Source: Planctomycetota bacterium | GTDB taxonomy: Bacteria; Planctomycetota; UBA1135; GCA-002686595 | Reading direction: 5' to 3' | DNA length: 64,000 nucleotides | Assembly: GCA_030746555.1 (NCBI GenBank) | Contig: JASLMK010000053.1 | Coordinates: 1 to 64,000, forward strand | Part shown: positions 27,138-38,934 of the stretch, in pieces | How the letters are laid out: every line of letters starts with the position of its first letter | How positions within the stretch are numbered: position 1 is the first letter of the stretch | Translations under genes and position numbers: made by a program | The notes under the pieces: model-generated | Told to the model about the DNA's origin: nothing | The model's database searches: none | What the model saw: the letters and a program-made list of their open reading frames with translations, nothing else

Positions 27138-28123
27138 GAGGGCTGCGCGCGGGGCTCGGCGCCCTCGTCGGCCTGTTGGGCCTGTGGGCCCTGGCCGCGG
27201 TCTTCGCCCCCGCCCGAGAGGCGGCGCCGGCGCGTACGTTCACCTCCTCGCGCCAGTGCCGGGAGTGCCACCCCCAGGTGTACGCCGAGTGGGAGTCGTC
27301 CTGGCACCGCGAGTCCTGGCGCGATCCCGACGTGGTGGCCCTCTCCAACAACTTCGCCAACACCGACTGCATCGACTGCCACGCCCCGCGACCAGTGCTC
27401 GAGACCGGCATCGGGATGCGCGTCCTGCCGCGCTCCTCACGGCGCTCCGAGGGCGTGGACTGCATCTCCTGCCATGCCCTGCCCGGAGGCGGGGTCGCGG
27501 GGACGATCGACGCGCCCGGCGCGCCCTGCCGGCCCGTCGCCACCCTCGACCTGCAGCGGCCGGACTTCTGCGGAGGCTGCCACGACCAGCACCAGACCGT
27601 GCAGCAGTGGAAGGAATCGCGCTACTTCGACGAGGGCGTCTCCTGCATGGACTGCCACATGCCCTTCCGCGAGGGCGACCCCAACCTCGGGCGCGACCAC
27701 CGCTGCCTCGGCGGCCACGACATGGATCTGGTGCGCTCGGCGGTCGAGCTGCGAGGCGTGCGCGAGGGCGACGGCTGGGTGATCGAGCTGGAGAACGTGG
27801 GGGCCGGTCACAGCTTCCCGACCGACGAACGCTCACGGGCCGCGGACCTGTTCTGGAGGCCGGCGACGGTGGAGGGAGCGACGCCCGCGCCCTGGAGGCA
27901 CTTCTACCGCATCCGCAGCCCGTATCGGCACGAGGTCGACATCATCGACAACCTGCTCGCTGCCCACGAGACGCGGCGCATCCCGCTCCCCGGGCAGGGC
28001 GCGGTGGAGGTGGCGCTCTACTACCGCCTGACCCCCTACTACGCCGAGGCCGACCCGGCCCTGTGGAATCCGGTGGGAGACGCGAACGCATTCCTCGTCG
28101 ACAGACTGGAGCTCTCGCCGTGA
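27134..28123 (+). CDS. Exported pentaheme cytochrome c (c554-like)
   Basis: The 329-residue product begins with a signal or anchor helix (LGALVGLLGLWALAAVF). Five CxxCH heme sites follow: CRECH (42), CIDCH (79), CISCH (110), CGGCH (146) and CMDCH (171). Additional histidines (WHRE, DHRC, GHD) could serve as distal ligands. The part after about residue 195 is beta-rich and has no heme sites. It resembles the cytochrome c554/NrfH-like group and should carry electrons outside the inner membrane. Start GTG 27134 overlaps the ATPase stop, with GGAG upstream. In this operon it may reduce or oxidise the transported metal, or act with the following lipoprotein. Confidence 0.85.
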   Translation: MRGLRAGLGALVGLLGLWALAAVFAPAREAAPARTFTSSRQCRECHPQVYAEWESSWHRESWRDPDVVALSNNFANTDCIDCHAPRPVLETGIGMRVLPRSSRRSEGVDCISCHALPGGGVAGTIDAPGAPCRPVATLDLQRPDFCGGCHDQHQTVQQWKESRYFDEGVSCMDCHMPFREGDPNLGRDHRCLGGHDMDLVRSAVELRGVREGDGWVIELENVGAGHSFPTDERSRAADLFWRPATVEGATPAPWRHFYRIRSPYRHEVDIIDNLLAAHETRRIPLPGQGAVEVALYYRLTPYYAEADPALWNPVGDANAFLVDRLELSP

Positions 28124-29589
28124 GGCTCGGACTCACGGCCGCGGCGCTCGTGTGGACCCTAGCCTGCGGCACGGAGGCTCCCGACCCGCCGACCGCCCAC
28201 CGACAGGTGGTGGCCGAAGCCCTCGCGGAGCTCGATGCGCTCCTGGCCGGGGAAGAAGGGGCGCGCCCGACCCCCGCCGCCGTCGAGCCCGAGCACGTCT
28301 CCGGCTTGGTCGGGATGCTGGCCCACTCCAGCGGGCGCGAGCGCGAGCTGCCCCTGGAGGAGGTACGCCTGCTGGGCGCGGGAGCGACGCCGCTGTTGGC
28401 CGCCATCGCGACCGAGTCCGGCCGGGCGGAGGTCGAGCGCGCCGCGGCCTGCGAGCTGCTGGCCGCCGTCGGAGACGAGGCGGCCTTGGAGCAACTGCTG
28501 ACCTTGTTCGAGCGCGCCCCGGAGGGGTGGCTGCGGGCCAACGCGGCCTACGCCCTCGAGCTGGCCGGGAGCGACTGGGTCGTCCCGCGCGTCATCGCGC
28601 GCCTGAAGTACGAGAAGCACCCCGAGACGATCGTCTGGGCGACGAGCTGCTTGAGCTCGGTGGGCAACCACTCCGGCCTGGAAGGCCTGTGGGGCGTGCG
28701 CAACACCCTGGCCGGAGCCGACCCGGCGCTCTTGGCCCTCGTGGACGAGCGCCTCGTCGCCCTGGCCGCCGCCGCCGGCGCGGACGACCCCGATGAGCAC
28801 TTCCGCCTGTGGGCCACCGGCGATCCGAGCGCGCGTCTGGTCGCGGCGAGCCCCTCCCCGCGCCTGAGGCGCGCCGCCTGGGAGCGCATCTCGCACCTCT
28901 CCGGCGAGCACTTCCAGCTGCGTGGAGTGGACGACGCGCGCTTCGTCCTCGCGCGCCTGGGGACCTGGATTGTCGATCCACTCTGCCGGGCCCTCTCGGA
29001 CCGCGATCCCTACATCCGGGTCCACGCCGCCCAGTGCCTGGAGCGGATGGGTGCGCGGGCCGTCTCCGCCGGCCCGGCGCTGGTGACCGCCCTCGCCGAC
29101 CCGGGGCTGGCGACCGAGGCGGCGGCCGCCCTGGGCAGCGTCGCCTACCCCGCCGCGGAACCCGCCCTGCGCGAGCTCCTCGGACCGGGTGTCGACCACG
29201 AACTGCGCGTCGCCGCGGCGCGCTCCCTGGGCACTCTGGGTCTGCCGGCATCGACCGCGGCCCTGGAGGTCCTGGTCGATCCCGCCGAACCCCTGGACCT
29301 GCGCCAGGCGGCCGCCACGGCCCTGGTGGAGTTGGGCGCGGGCGACCGCATCGCCACCGTGCTCCTCGCGCTCCTGGCCGAAGAGGGTGCCGACCGGGCC
29401 CTGGCCGAGGCCGGCGTGGAGGCCTGGCTGGCGTCGCGCTCCGACGGGGCGGCCGTATCCCTGCTGGAGCGCTGGAGGGCCCTCGCCCCGCCGCCGGGGA
29501 TCATCCCCAGCTCCGAGCAGGTGCTCGAGCGCCAGCGAGGGCGCGTGGAGTTGCTGGCCGAGGCCCTCGGCGAGTTGGTCGCGAACTGA
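28120..29589 (+). CDS. HEAT-repeat lipoprotein
   Basis: The 489-residue product begins at GTG 28120, overlapping the cytochrome stop as GTGA. Its signal ends at a lipobox (LVWTLAC, Cys16). The mature part is a chain of HEAT/PBS-type helical repeats, for example RDPYIRVHAAQCLERMGARA and LRVAAARSLGTLGLPASTAAL. Proteins of this kind are scaffolds; in multiheme cytochrome operons they are sometimes found as accessory lipoproteins. No active site was seen. It is the last gene of the ABC/cytochrome operon and is followed by a convergent gene 24 bases on. Confidence 0.8.
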   Translation: MRLGLTAAALVWTLACGTEAPDPPTAHRQVVAEALAELDALLAGEEGARPTPAAVEPEHVSGLVGMLAHSSGRERELPLEEVRLLGAGATPLLAAIATESGRAEVERAAACELLAAVGDEAALEQLLTLFERAPEGWLRANAAYALELAGSDWVVPRVIARLKYEKHPETIVWATSCLSSVGNHSGLEGLWGVRNTLAGADPALLALVDERLVALAAAAGADDPDEHFRLWATGDPSARLVAASPSPRLRRAAWERISHLSGEHFQLRGVDDARFVLARLGTWIVDPLCRALSDRDPYIRVHAAQCLERMGARAVSAGPALVTALADPGLATEAAAALGSVAYPAAEPALRELLGPGVDHELRVAAARSLGTLGLPASTAALEVLVDPAEPLDLRQAAATALVELGAGDRIATVLLALLAEEGADRALAEAGVEAWLASRSDGAAVSLLERWRALAPPPGIIPSSEQVLERQRGRVELLAEALGELVAN

Positions 29590-29613
29590 CGCGGCGCCGT
29601 CCTCCGCCGAGGC

Positions 29614-30540
29614 TCACCCCCCGGCCGGGCTCCCCTTCCCCAGGAGCAGGACGGCCACGCACACCAGCCAGGCGAGGCAGTTGCCGACGAACATCGCGTC
29701 CCCGCCCAGCAGGGTGCGCGCCGGGCTCCCGCCGGCGCGCTCGTTGGTGACGAGCAGCATGTAGCGCGCGAGGCCGAAGACCACAAAGGGCACGGTCCAG
29801 ATCAGCTGCTCCGTCCCGAACTTGCTCACGGTCTCCTCCGAGACGGTGTACATCGCGTAGCAGAGGATCGTGCAGGCGGCCAGGGCGGTGACCATCTGGT
29901 CGAGGAAGCGCACGTTGTAGGCGCCCTCGCCGAGGGTCGCCCGGTGGTCCGCACGCTCGCCGCCCAACAGGTCGGTCTCCGCGCGCCGCTTGCACAGGGC
30001 GAGGAAGAGCGCGAGGAAGAGGGTGCACAGCATCAACCACTGGGAGAGCTGGGCGCCGGCGGCCACGCCCCCGGCGATCACGCGCAAGAGGAAGCCCGCG
30101 GCGATGCAGAAGACGTCCACGAGCACGATGCGCTTGAGGCGGGCGCTGTAGAGGAAGTTGAGGGCCATGTAGGCCAGCACGACCCACGCGACCGACACGG
30201 GCTCACCGCCGGCGCCGTGCCCGGCGGCCAAGCTCAGCGCCGCACAGCCGGCGACCGCCGCGCGCGCCGCCCCCACCGGAAGCGCCCCCGACGCGATGGG
30301 CCGCAGGCGCTTCTGGGGGTGCGCGCGGTCGGACTCGACGTCCCACAGATCGTTCAACAGGTAGATCGCGCTCGACCCCAGGACGAACGCGACCAGGGCC
30401 AGCAGGGCGGAGTGGACGTCACCGTAGTCGGTGGACCAGGTCTCCCCCGCGGCGCGGGCGAAGAACAGGGGCGCGAGGACGAAGACGTTCTTGACCCACT
30501 GGTGGGGTCGCATGGCGCGCAGAAGGGCTAGGGCCATCAT
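29614..30540 (-). CDS. UbiA-family decaprenyl-phosphate phosphoribosyltransferase-like enzyme
   Basis: The 308-residue integral membrane protein has about eight to nine helices and the UbiA Asp-rich motif NDLWDVESDRAHPQKRLRPI (63-82), with a second Asp-rich loop near DLLGGERADH. The N-terminal RPHQWVKNVFVLAPLFF is characteristic of the subgroup that transfers phosphoribose from PRPP to polyprenyl phosphate, the first step to decaprenyl-phosphoryl-arabinose in actinobacteria (Rv3806c/DPPR synthase). Its presence suggests a polyprenyl-linked pentose donor in this organism. No DprE1/DprE2 epimerase genes are in the window, so the final sugar is open. Confidence 0.82.
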   Translation of the reverse strand: MMALALLRAMRPHQWVKNVFVLAPLFFARAAGETWSTDYGDVHSALLALVAFVLGSSAIYLLNDLWDVESDRAHPQKRLRPIASGALPVGAARAAVAGCAALSLAAGHGAGGEPVSVAWVVLAYMALNFLYSARLKRIVLVDVFCIAAGFLLRVIAGGVAAGAQLSQWLMLCTLFLALFLALCKRRAETDLLGGERADHRATLGEGAYNVRFLDQMVTALAACTILCYAMYTVSEETVSKFGTEQLIWTVPFVVFGLARYMLLVTNERAGGSPARTLLGGDAMFVGNCLAWLVCVAVLLLGKGSPAGG

Positions 30541-30661
30541 CGGGTTCGGCTCGACCTCCTGTATCGGCAGTCGGGGCGGGATTCCCCCACGCTCCCCGGA
30601 GCGCGAGCGCGCCCGGTGCCGCGCGGAGGCCCGAGGAGTCCGGTGCGGCGCAAGGCCGGCC

Positions 30662-31318
30662 TCAGTCCAGGCTCAGCTTGCGCAGGGCCTCGACGGGGGA
30701 GTCCGGCCCGACGATCAGGAGACCCTCGTCCTCCATCAGGGTGCCGTCGTCCTCGAGGTCGGCGATCTCGAACGTCCCGACGTTTCCGTCCGCATACAGC
30801 ACGACGGTCGTCGTGCGGTGGTTCATGCCCCCGTCGTTGTCGTCGGCCACCAGCGGCTCCTTGCCACTCCCGGGAAACTGGCGCAGGGGGTACTCGTCCT
30901 GGTCGCGCCCGGCGTAGGTCGAGTAGCCGCCGTCCACGAGCTCGAGGTCGGTGTACCAGTCCGCGGGATCGAGGTCGTTGCAGGTGAGCACGCCGTAGTC
31001 GACCCCGGGACAGGTGAGCTTGATGGCGCTCGCTTCGACCGCCTCGAGGGTGTTCGAGTCGATCAACTCGGCGAAGAAGCGCACGCCGCTCTCGCGCGGG
31101 ATGCGCTTGAACTTCAGCTGATAGAGCTGCAGGCCCTTGTAGATCTCCTCCATGTTCTTGCGGCAGGCGGTGACCTTCGCGGCGTCGATCGCCTCGGGGA
31201 TGCGCGGCAGGAGGAAGGCCATCAGGATGCTGATGATCAGGATGACCGCCAGGAGCTCGATCAAGGTGAAGCCGGCTCGGCCGGCGCCCTGGGCGGTCCG
31301 TCGCAGGAAGGTTCGCAT
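30662..31318 (-). CDS. Type IV pilin-like prepilin (pseudopilin)
   Basis: The 218-residue product starts at ATG 31318 and has a textbook class III signal: a basic leader of 16 residues ending in Gly, then FTLIELLAVILIISILMAFLLP, with the conserved Glu at mature position 5. A prepilin peptidase should cut between Gly16 and Phe17. The globular part is acidic and rich in Gly/Asp, with several Cys (TACRK, LTCPG, LTCND), so disulfides are likely. No peptidase, ATPase or other secretion gene adjoins it, so it may work with a type II secretion or type IV pilus machine encoded elsewhere. Confidence 0.85.
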   Translation of the reverse strand: MRTFLRRTAQGAGRAGFTLIELLAVILIISILMAFLLPRIPEAIDAAKVTACRKNMEEIYKGLQLYQLKFKRIPRESGVRFFAELIDSNTLEAVEASAIKLTCPGVDYGVLTCNDLDPADWYTDLELVDGGYSTYAGRDQDEYPLRQFPGSGKEPLVADDNDGGMNHRTTTVVLYADGNVGTFEIADLEDDGTLMEDEGLLIVGPDSPVEALRKLSLD

Positions 31319-31391
31319 GGGAGGGGTCGGGGCTTTGGGAGCGAAGAGAGGCGGACGCTCGCTCGCGCCCGCCATCTTCTACCCCATCTCT

Positions 31392-31408
31392 CCGGGTGAG
31401 TCACCCGG
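31392..31408. terminator. Hairpin downstream of metK
   Basis: A perfect 7-bp stem (CCGGGTG / CACCCGG) with a 3-base loop lies 27 bases beyond the metK stop and before the pilin gene on the same strand. There is no U-tract, so it may be a weak or Rho-independent-like terminator or simply an mRNA end structure. Confidence 0.35.
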
Positions 31409-31435
31409 CGGCCATCGAATGCGCCCGGGGACGGG

Positions 31436-32599
31436 CTAGGCGGGCGTCCCGACTGCCGCCTTCAGCTCGGCGGTGCGATCGGTGGCCTCCCAGGGGAATT
31501 CCGCGCGGCCGAAGTGGCCGTGATAGGCGGTGCCCTCGAAGATCGGCCGCTTCAGGTTCAGGTCCCTCAGGATCACCGCGGGCCTCAGGTCGAAGGCCGA
31601 TTCCACGGCACGGTCGAGGACGTCGTCGGAGACGTTGCCCGTCCCGAAGGTGTCGACCCGAACCGAGAGCGGCTCGGCCACGCCGATGGCGTAGGAGAGC
31701 TGCACCTCGCAGCGCGAGGCGAGGCCGGCGGCAACGACGTTCTTGGCCACCCAGCGCGCGGCGTAGGCCGCGGAGCGGTCCACCTTGCTCGGGTCCTTGC
31801 CCGAGAAGGCGCCGCCGCCGTGGCGGCCCATGCCGCCGTAGGTGTCGACGATGATCTTGCGCCCGGTCAGGCCGCAGTCGCCGTGGGGTCCCCCGAGCAC
31901 GAAGCGTCCGGTCGGGTTGATGTGGAAGATCGTCTCGTCGTCGAGGAACTCGGCGGGGATCACCGGCCGAATCACCTGCTCGACGATCTCGTCGTGGATC
32001 GTCTGCCACTCGACGTCGGGGGAGTGCTGGGTGGAGATCACGACGGTGTGGACGCGCACGGGGCGCTCGTCCTCGTACTCGACGGTCACCTGGCTCTTGC
32101 TGTCCGGACGCATCCAGGCGAGGGTGCCCGCCTCCCGCAGGTCGGCCATGCGCTCGACCAGGCGGTGGGAGTAGTGGATCGGGAACGGCATCAACTCCGG
32201 CGTCTCGTCGCAGGCGTAGCCGAACATCAGGCCTTGGTCGCCCGCGCCCTGCTCCTCGTGCAGCCCTTCGCCCGCGGTCACGCCCTGGCTGATGTCGGGC
32301 GACTGGCGATCGAGGCTGACGACCACCGCGCAGGTGTCGGCGTTGATGCCCAAGTCGTCGCTCGTGTAGCCGATGCGGCCGATCGTCTTGCGCGCGACGT
32401 CCTGGTAGTTGATGACCGCGTTGGTCGTGATCTCGCCGGCGACCACGCACAGGCCGGTCGTGACCATCGTCTCGCAGGCGACGCGACTCTCGGGATCCTG
32501 CTCGAGCAGCGCGTCGAGGATCGCGTCGGAGACCTGGTCGGCCACCTTGTCGGGGTGGCCCATCGAGACCGATTCGGAGGTGAAGAGGCGTCGAGCCAT
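31436..32599 (-). CDS. metK: S-adenosylmethionine synthetase
   Basis: MetK joins ATP and methionine to give S-adenosylmethionine. The 387-residue product starts at ATG 32599 with [22 protein letters not shown], includes [12 protein letters not shown] and the phosphate-binding [16 protein letters not shown], and ends in a normal C-terminal domain. All landmark residues appear intact and the length is standard. An upstream extension of the open frame (to 32677) has no homology. A -10-like box and a 6-bp hairpin (GATGG/CCATC core) lie in the 152-base leader; I did not recognise a SAM riboswitch in it. Confidence 0.96.
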   Translation of the reverse strand: MARRLFTSESVSMGHPDKVADQVSDAILDALLEQDPESRVACETMVTTGLCVVAGEITTNAVINYQDVARKTIGRIGYTSDDLGINADTCAVVVSLDRQSPDISQGVTAGEGLHEEQGAGDQGLMFGYACDETPELMPFPIHYSHRLVERMADLREAGTLAWMRPDSKSQVTVEYEDERPVRVHTVVISTQHSPDVEWQTIHDEIVEQVIRPVIPAEFLDDETIFHINPTGRFVLGGPHGDCGLTGRKIIVDTYGGMGRHGGGAFSGKDPSKVDRSAAYAARWVAKNVVAAGLASRCEVQLSYAIGVAEPLSVRVDTFGTGNVSDDVLDRAVESAFDLRPAVILRDLNLKRPIFEGTAYHGHFGRAEFPWEATDRTAELKAAVGTPA

Positions 32600-32717
32600 G
32601 GATCTGGGATTGCAGAGGACAGAACGAGGGGGGGGTGAGGGAGCCGGCGGCGCCGCTCGGCCCCGATGGTTCTCCATCGACCGCGGTCGCGTGAGACTTC
32701 AGGGCCGAATGGCGAGG

Positions 32718-32723
32718 ATCATA
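32718..32723 (-). promoter_or_regulatory. Possible -10 box for metK
   Basis: TATGAT on the minus strand matches the sigma-70 -10 consensus at five of six positions and lies in the gap between waaA and metK. The -35 position, TGGTGG, is poor. The box is placed about 120 bases before the metK start. Confidence 0.3.
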
Positions 32724-32751
32724 CCCGCAGCGCCCCTTTCCCACCACGGAC

Positions 32752-34140
32752 TCAGGGGGCCACGGGGATCAGGCCACGCTCCAGGAGAGCCTCCAGGGTG
32801 CGCCGCGACGCGCCGGTCTGGCTCGCCACCGCCGCCATCCCGGTGCGGGACATCCGAGCCCGGCGCTGCTCGTCGCCGAGGAGGTCGCGCAGGGTCGCTC
32901 CCAGCCCCTCGGGGCCCTCCAGGCGCACGCTCGCACCGTCGCGCTCGAGGAGCTCGGCCTCCTCCCGGAAGTTCTCGACGTGGGGCCCGTACAAGGTCGC
33001 GCGCCCCGCCGCTGCGGGCTCGAGCATGTTCTGACCGCCGTGGGGCACGAGGCTGCCGCCGACGAAGACCAGATCCGCCAGACCGTAGACGCCCTCCAAG
33101 TCCCCGATCGTGTCCACGACGGCCACGCGCCGCGGGTCGGGGCGCTCGCGGCCCGCGCGCAGGTCCGTCAGGAGCTGGGGGGATCCGCCGGCGGCGGCGA
33201 GGGCCTTGGCGACGACCTCAGCGCGGCCGGGATGGCGAGGCACCAGGATCAGGCGCGCCTGGGGGATCCACTCCCGCCAAGCCTCGGCGAGGAGGGTCTC
33301 CTCGGGCTCGTGGGTGCTGCCACCCACGACGACGGGGCGCCCCTCCTCCCCGCCCAGGAGTCGCGCGAGCTCCTCGGGCGCCTCCCGCAGCCCGACCTCG
33401 AGGGCGTCGGCCTTCACGTTGCCGGTCACGACGAGGCGGCTCTCGTCCCGGGAGAGCTGGAGGAACCGGCGGGCGTAGCGCTCGTCCTGGACGCAGTACA
33501 GGCTGATGCGGTTGAACTGCGGGAGGAGGCGCCGGAACGAGAGGTAGTGCCGGTGGCTCTCGCTGGTGATCCGGCCGTTCGCCACGGCCACCGGGATCCC
33601 CAGGCGGTTGGCCGAGCGCAGGAAGTTGGGCCAGATCTCCAGCTCGATGAGGACGACGCAGGCGGGCGAGAGCCGGCGCAGGAAGCGCCGGACGAGCCAG
33701 GACGGATCGAGCGGAAAACGCACGACCTCCTGGTCGGGGTAGAGGCGCCGCGCCAGGGCGTGGCCGGTCAGGGTGGTCGTGCTGATGACCACCTCCAGGT
33801 CCGGGTGCTCGCGCTCGATCAGGCGCACGAGCGGTCCGGCGGCCTTGACCTCTCCGACCGAGACGCCGTGGATCAGGACGCGCAGTCGATCGTCGGGCCG
33901 CGGCGCCGCGGGCAGGCCGAAGGTCAGCCGGGCGAGGGCCATGCGCCGGAACTCCTCGTCGCGAGCACAGCGCCACAGCCACCAGGGGCTGGCGCCCACG
34001 ATGGCCAGCACCCAGACCCCGTCGTAGACGGCGTGCAGCGCCATGCGCATCCAGCCCGGGTTGGGATCGGAGCGGATGGGCGGCGGGACGGCCCGCGCGC
34101 CCGGATCGGTGGGGCTGGAGGTCTCGACGCCGGGAGGCAT
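32752..34140 (-). CDS. waaA: 3-deoxy-D-manno-octulosonic acid (Kdo) transferase
   Basis: WaaA attaches Kdo to lipid A at the inner membrane. The 462-residue GT30-family product has an N-terminal membrane helix (YDGVWVLAIVGASPWWLWR), the catalytic-Glu region IHGVSVGEVKAAGPL, the IELEIWPNF motif, GNVKAD, and the C-terminal GGSLVPHGGQNMLEPAAAG donor-binding segment. The start is taken at ATG 34140, ten bases after secA; an ATG about 35 codons on, just before the helix, is also possible. It indicates an LPS-type outer membrane. It follows secA in one transcription direction. Confidence 0.93.
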   Translation of the reverse strand: MPPGVETSSPTDPGARAVPPPIRSDPNPGWMRMALHAVYDGVWVLAIVGASPWWLWRCARDEEFRRMALARLTFGLPAAPRPDDRLRVLIHGVSVGEVKAAGPLVRLIEREHPDLEVVISTTTLTGHALARRLYPDQEVVRFPLDPSWLVRRFLRRLSPACVVLIELEIWPNFLRSANRLGIPVAVANGRITSESHRHYLSFRRLLPQFNRISLYCVQDERYARRFLQLSRDESRLVVTGNVKADALEVGLREAPEELARLLGGEEGRPVVVGGSTHEPEETLLAEAWREWIPQARLILVPRHPGRAEVVAKALAAAGGSPQLLTDLRAGRERPDPRRVAVVDTIGDLEGVYGLADLVFVGGSLVPHGGQNMLEPAAAGRATLYGPHVENFREEAELLERDGASVRLEGPEGLGATLRDLLGDEQRRARMSRTGMAAVASQTGASRRTLEALLERGLIPVAP

Positions 34141-34150
34141 GGGCCGCGGC

Positions 34151-37000
<2,850 letters not shown>

Positions 37001-37150
37001 CGTTCCTGGCGTGCGAACCGGCCGCCGGGAGCGGCCCGGCCGCGAAGGTGGGCGACCATTTCATGCACCGGACCGCCCGGAGGAAAGACAGGCGCGGAAA
37101 ACTTCTGCAGATCCCGCCGAGCGCCGTGCGCAGGCGGCCCCCCCCGGCGC

Positions 37151-37993
37151 TCAGGCCTCGTCGCTGGCGAGCAGGCGCTCGAGCATCGTGAACAGCAGCT
37201 CCCTGGGATAGGGTTTGCGCAGGAATCCGCTCACCCGCTGCAATCGCTCCAAGCGGATCGAAGAGGCGGTCGCCATCAGGACCGGCAGGCGCTCGGTCCG
37301 CTCCTCGGCTCGCAGGCGCGCGAGGACCTGCTCGCCGTCCAGCTCCGGCATGGCGTAGTCCAGCAGGACCAGATCCGGCAGTGGGTCCAGAGCGAGGCGT
37401 TCGAGCACCTCTCGGCCGTCGTGGAAGCACTCGCAGGTGTAGCCGCGCCCCTCCAACAGGGCCGCGATGCCGGCGGCGACCTGCTGCTCGTCGTCGACCA
37501 CGAGGATGTGGGCCCGCTTCTCCCCCTCCCGCTCCACCCGGGCGAGTCCCTCCGCCAAGGCGCGCAGGTCCCGGTGGGTCGGTAGGCCCCCCTCGTGCCA
37601 GGCGAGCTCGATCTCCTCCTTGAGCGCTCGATTGTGGGACTTGAGGTCCTGCCACTGGGCGTGCTCGGGGCTGTCCTCGGCGACGTCGATGTGGTCGTCG
37701 TGGGTGTCGACCGAGAGGAAGAACTCCCCGTCGATGAGGTACTCCTGGATGACGAGCTTCATGAACGGGTAGCGCTCGTTCCCCAGGCGCATCGTGTAGC
37801 GCGAGTGGGCCGGCGCGCCGTCCTCGGCCTCGGGCGTGCGGCAGAGGGCGAAGAGCTGGTCGAGGGTGGTCGCCTCCTCCAGGCAGGTCGGGTCGAAGAT
37901 CGGCACCGTCTCGGCCGGGCGCGGCCAGGCGCGCTCCATGTAGAGCGCGACCGCGCGCCGGACGTGGGCCGGCGTCATCTCGTCCAGCCTCAT
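37151..37993 (-). CDS. Response-regulator receiver protein with novel N-terminal domain
   Basis: The 280-residue product has an N-terminal domain of about 150 residues (MRLDEMTPAHVRRAVALYME onward, with FDPTCLEEATTLDQL and YTMRLGNERYPFMKLVIQEYL) that I do not recognise. It is followed by a CheY-like receiver (HILVVDDEQQ, phospho-Asp in LVLLDYAMPELDG, and the Lys of FLRKPYP). The receiver is at the C-terminus rather than the N-terminus. The start at ATG 37993 overlaps the pyrD stop (ATGA). Similar N-terminal blocks occur beside receivers in planctomycetes. The output is unknown, and the sensor kinase is not adjacent. Confidence 0.78.
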   Translation of the reverse strand: MRLDEMTPAHVRRAVALYMERAWPRPAETVPIFDPTCLEEATTLDQLFALCRTPEAEDGAPAHSRYTMRLGNERYPFMKLVIQEYLIDGEFFLSVDTHDDHIDVAEDSPEHAQWQDLKSHNRALKEEIELAWHEGGLPTHRDLRALAEGLARVEREGEKRAHILVVDDEQQVAAGIAALLEGRGYTCECFHDGREVLERLALDPLPDLVLLDYAMPELDGEQVLARLRAEERTERLPVLMATASSIRLERLQRVSGFLRKPYPRELLFTMLERLLASDEA

Positions 37994-38919
37994 GCGGGCG
38001 CCCTCCCCTCGCGGTCGAGGGAGCCGACGAGCTCGCGCACGCTCGCCACGCCCTCGGCCTCGAGCAGGTCGTCGAGGTGCTCGGCCAGGGTGCCGGGCAG
38101 GGCCGGGTCGGAGAACGCCGCCGTCCCCACCTGGACGGCGCTGCAACCTGCCACGACGAACTCCAGGACGTCCTCGGCGCTGCCCACTCCGCCGCACCCG
38201 ATGACGGGCACGTCGACCGCCCGCGCGCACTCCCAGGCGCAGCGCAGGGCCACCGGCTTGATGCCCGTTCCCGAGTAGCCGGCCTGGACGCTGGCGATGC
38301 GCGGCTTCCTGTGGCGCCAGTCGACGGCCATGCCCAGGAGGGTGTTGACGGCGGTCACGCCGTCGGCCCCGCCCGCCTCGGCTCCCCGTGCGATCTCACC
38401 GATGCGCGTCACGTTGGGCGAGAGCTTGGCGAAGACCGGCTTGTCGGTCGCCTCCCGCACACCGCGCATCACCCGCTCGGCGAGGGCCGGATCGGTCGAG
38501 AAGGGCAGGCGCCCTCCTCCGACGTTGGGACACGAGAGGTTGACCTCCAGGGCGTCGACCTCGTCGCGCTCGTCGAGCATGGATGCCAGCTCGGCGAACT
38601 CCCCCGCCTCCTCGCCGCCGATGTTGGTGAAGATGCGCGTGTCCGCGTCCGCGACGCGCGGCAGTACGTCCCGCAAGTAGGCGCCGATCCCGCGGTTCTC
38701 CAGGCCGATGGAGTTCAGGAAGCCGGCCTCGGTCTCGTGGATGCGCGGCGCGGTGTTGCCCGGCCGCGGGCGCAGGGTGACGGTCTTGCTGACCAGGCCG
38801 CCCATGGTGTGTGGGGGCGAGAAGTGCTCCATCTCCAGCCCATGACCGAAGGTGCCCGACGCCGAGAGGATCGGGTTGCGCAGGGCGAGCGAAGCCAGCT
38901 CCACCGAGAGGTCCGCCAT
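37990..38919 (-). CDS. pyrD: Dihydroorotate dehydrogenase, class 1
   Basis: The enzyme oxidises dihydroorotate to orotate in pyrimidine synthesis. The 309-residue FMN barrel begins at ATG 38919 and shows ILSASGTFGHG, NSIGLENRG, the catalytic-loop NLSCPN, VFAKLSPNVTRIGEIARGAE, and IGCGGVGSAEDVLEF. The catalytic base Cys lies in NLSCPN, as in class 1 enzymes, and the form resembles PyrDB. No pyrK electron-transfer partner is nearby. It lies between lspA and the receiver gene, with the ATGA overlap to the latter. Confidence 0.93.
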   Translation of the reverse strand: MADLSVELASLALRNPILSASGTFGHGLEMEHFSPPHTMGGLVSKTVTLRPRPGNTAPRIHETEAGFLNSIGLENRGIGAYLRDVLPRVADADTRIFTNIGGEEAGEFAELASMLDERDEVDALEVNLSCPNVGGGRLPFSTDPALAERVMRGVREATDKPVFAKLSPNVTRIGEIARGAEAGGADGVTAVNTLLGMAVDWRHRKPRIASVQAGYSGTGIKPVALRCAWECARAVDVPVIGCGGVGSAEDVLEFVVAGCSAVQVGTAAFSDPALPGTLAEHLDDLLEAEGVASVRELVGSLDREGRAPA

Positions 38920-38934
38920 GGTGCGCAATCTACT

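Noticed and set aside
32600-32751. metK leader as SAM riboswitch
   Set aside because: It has only one small hairpin and no conserved SAM riboswitch core that I could find; a covariance-model search would decide.
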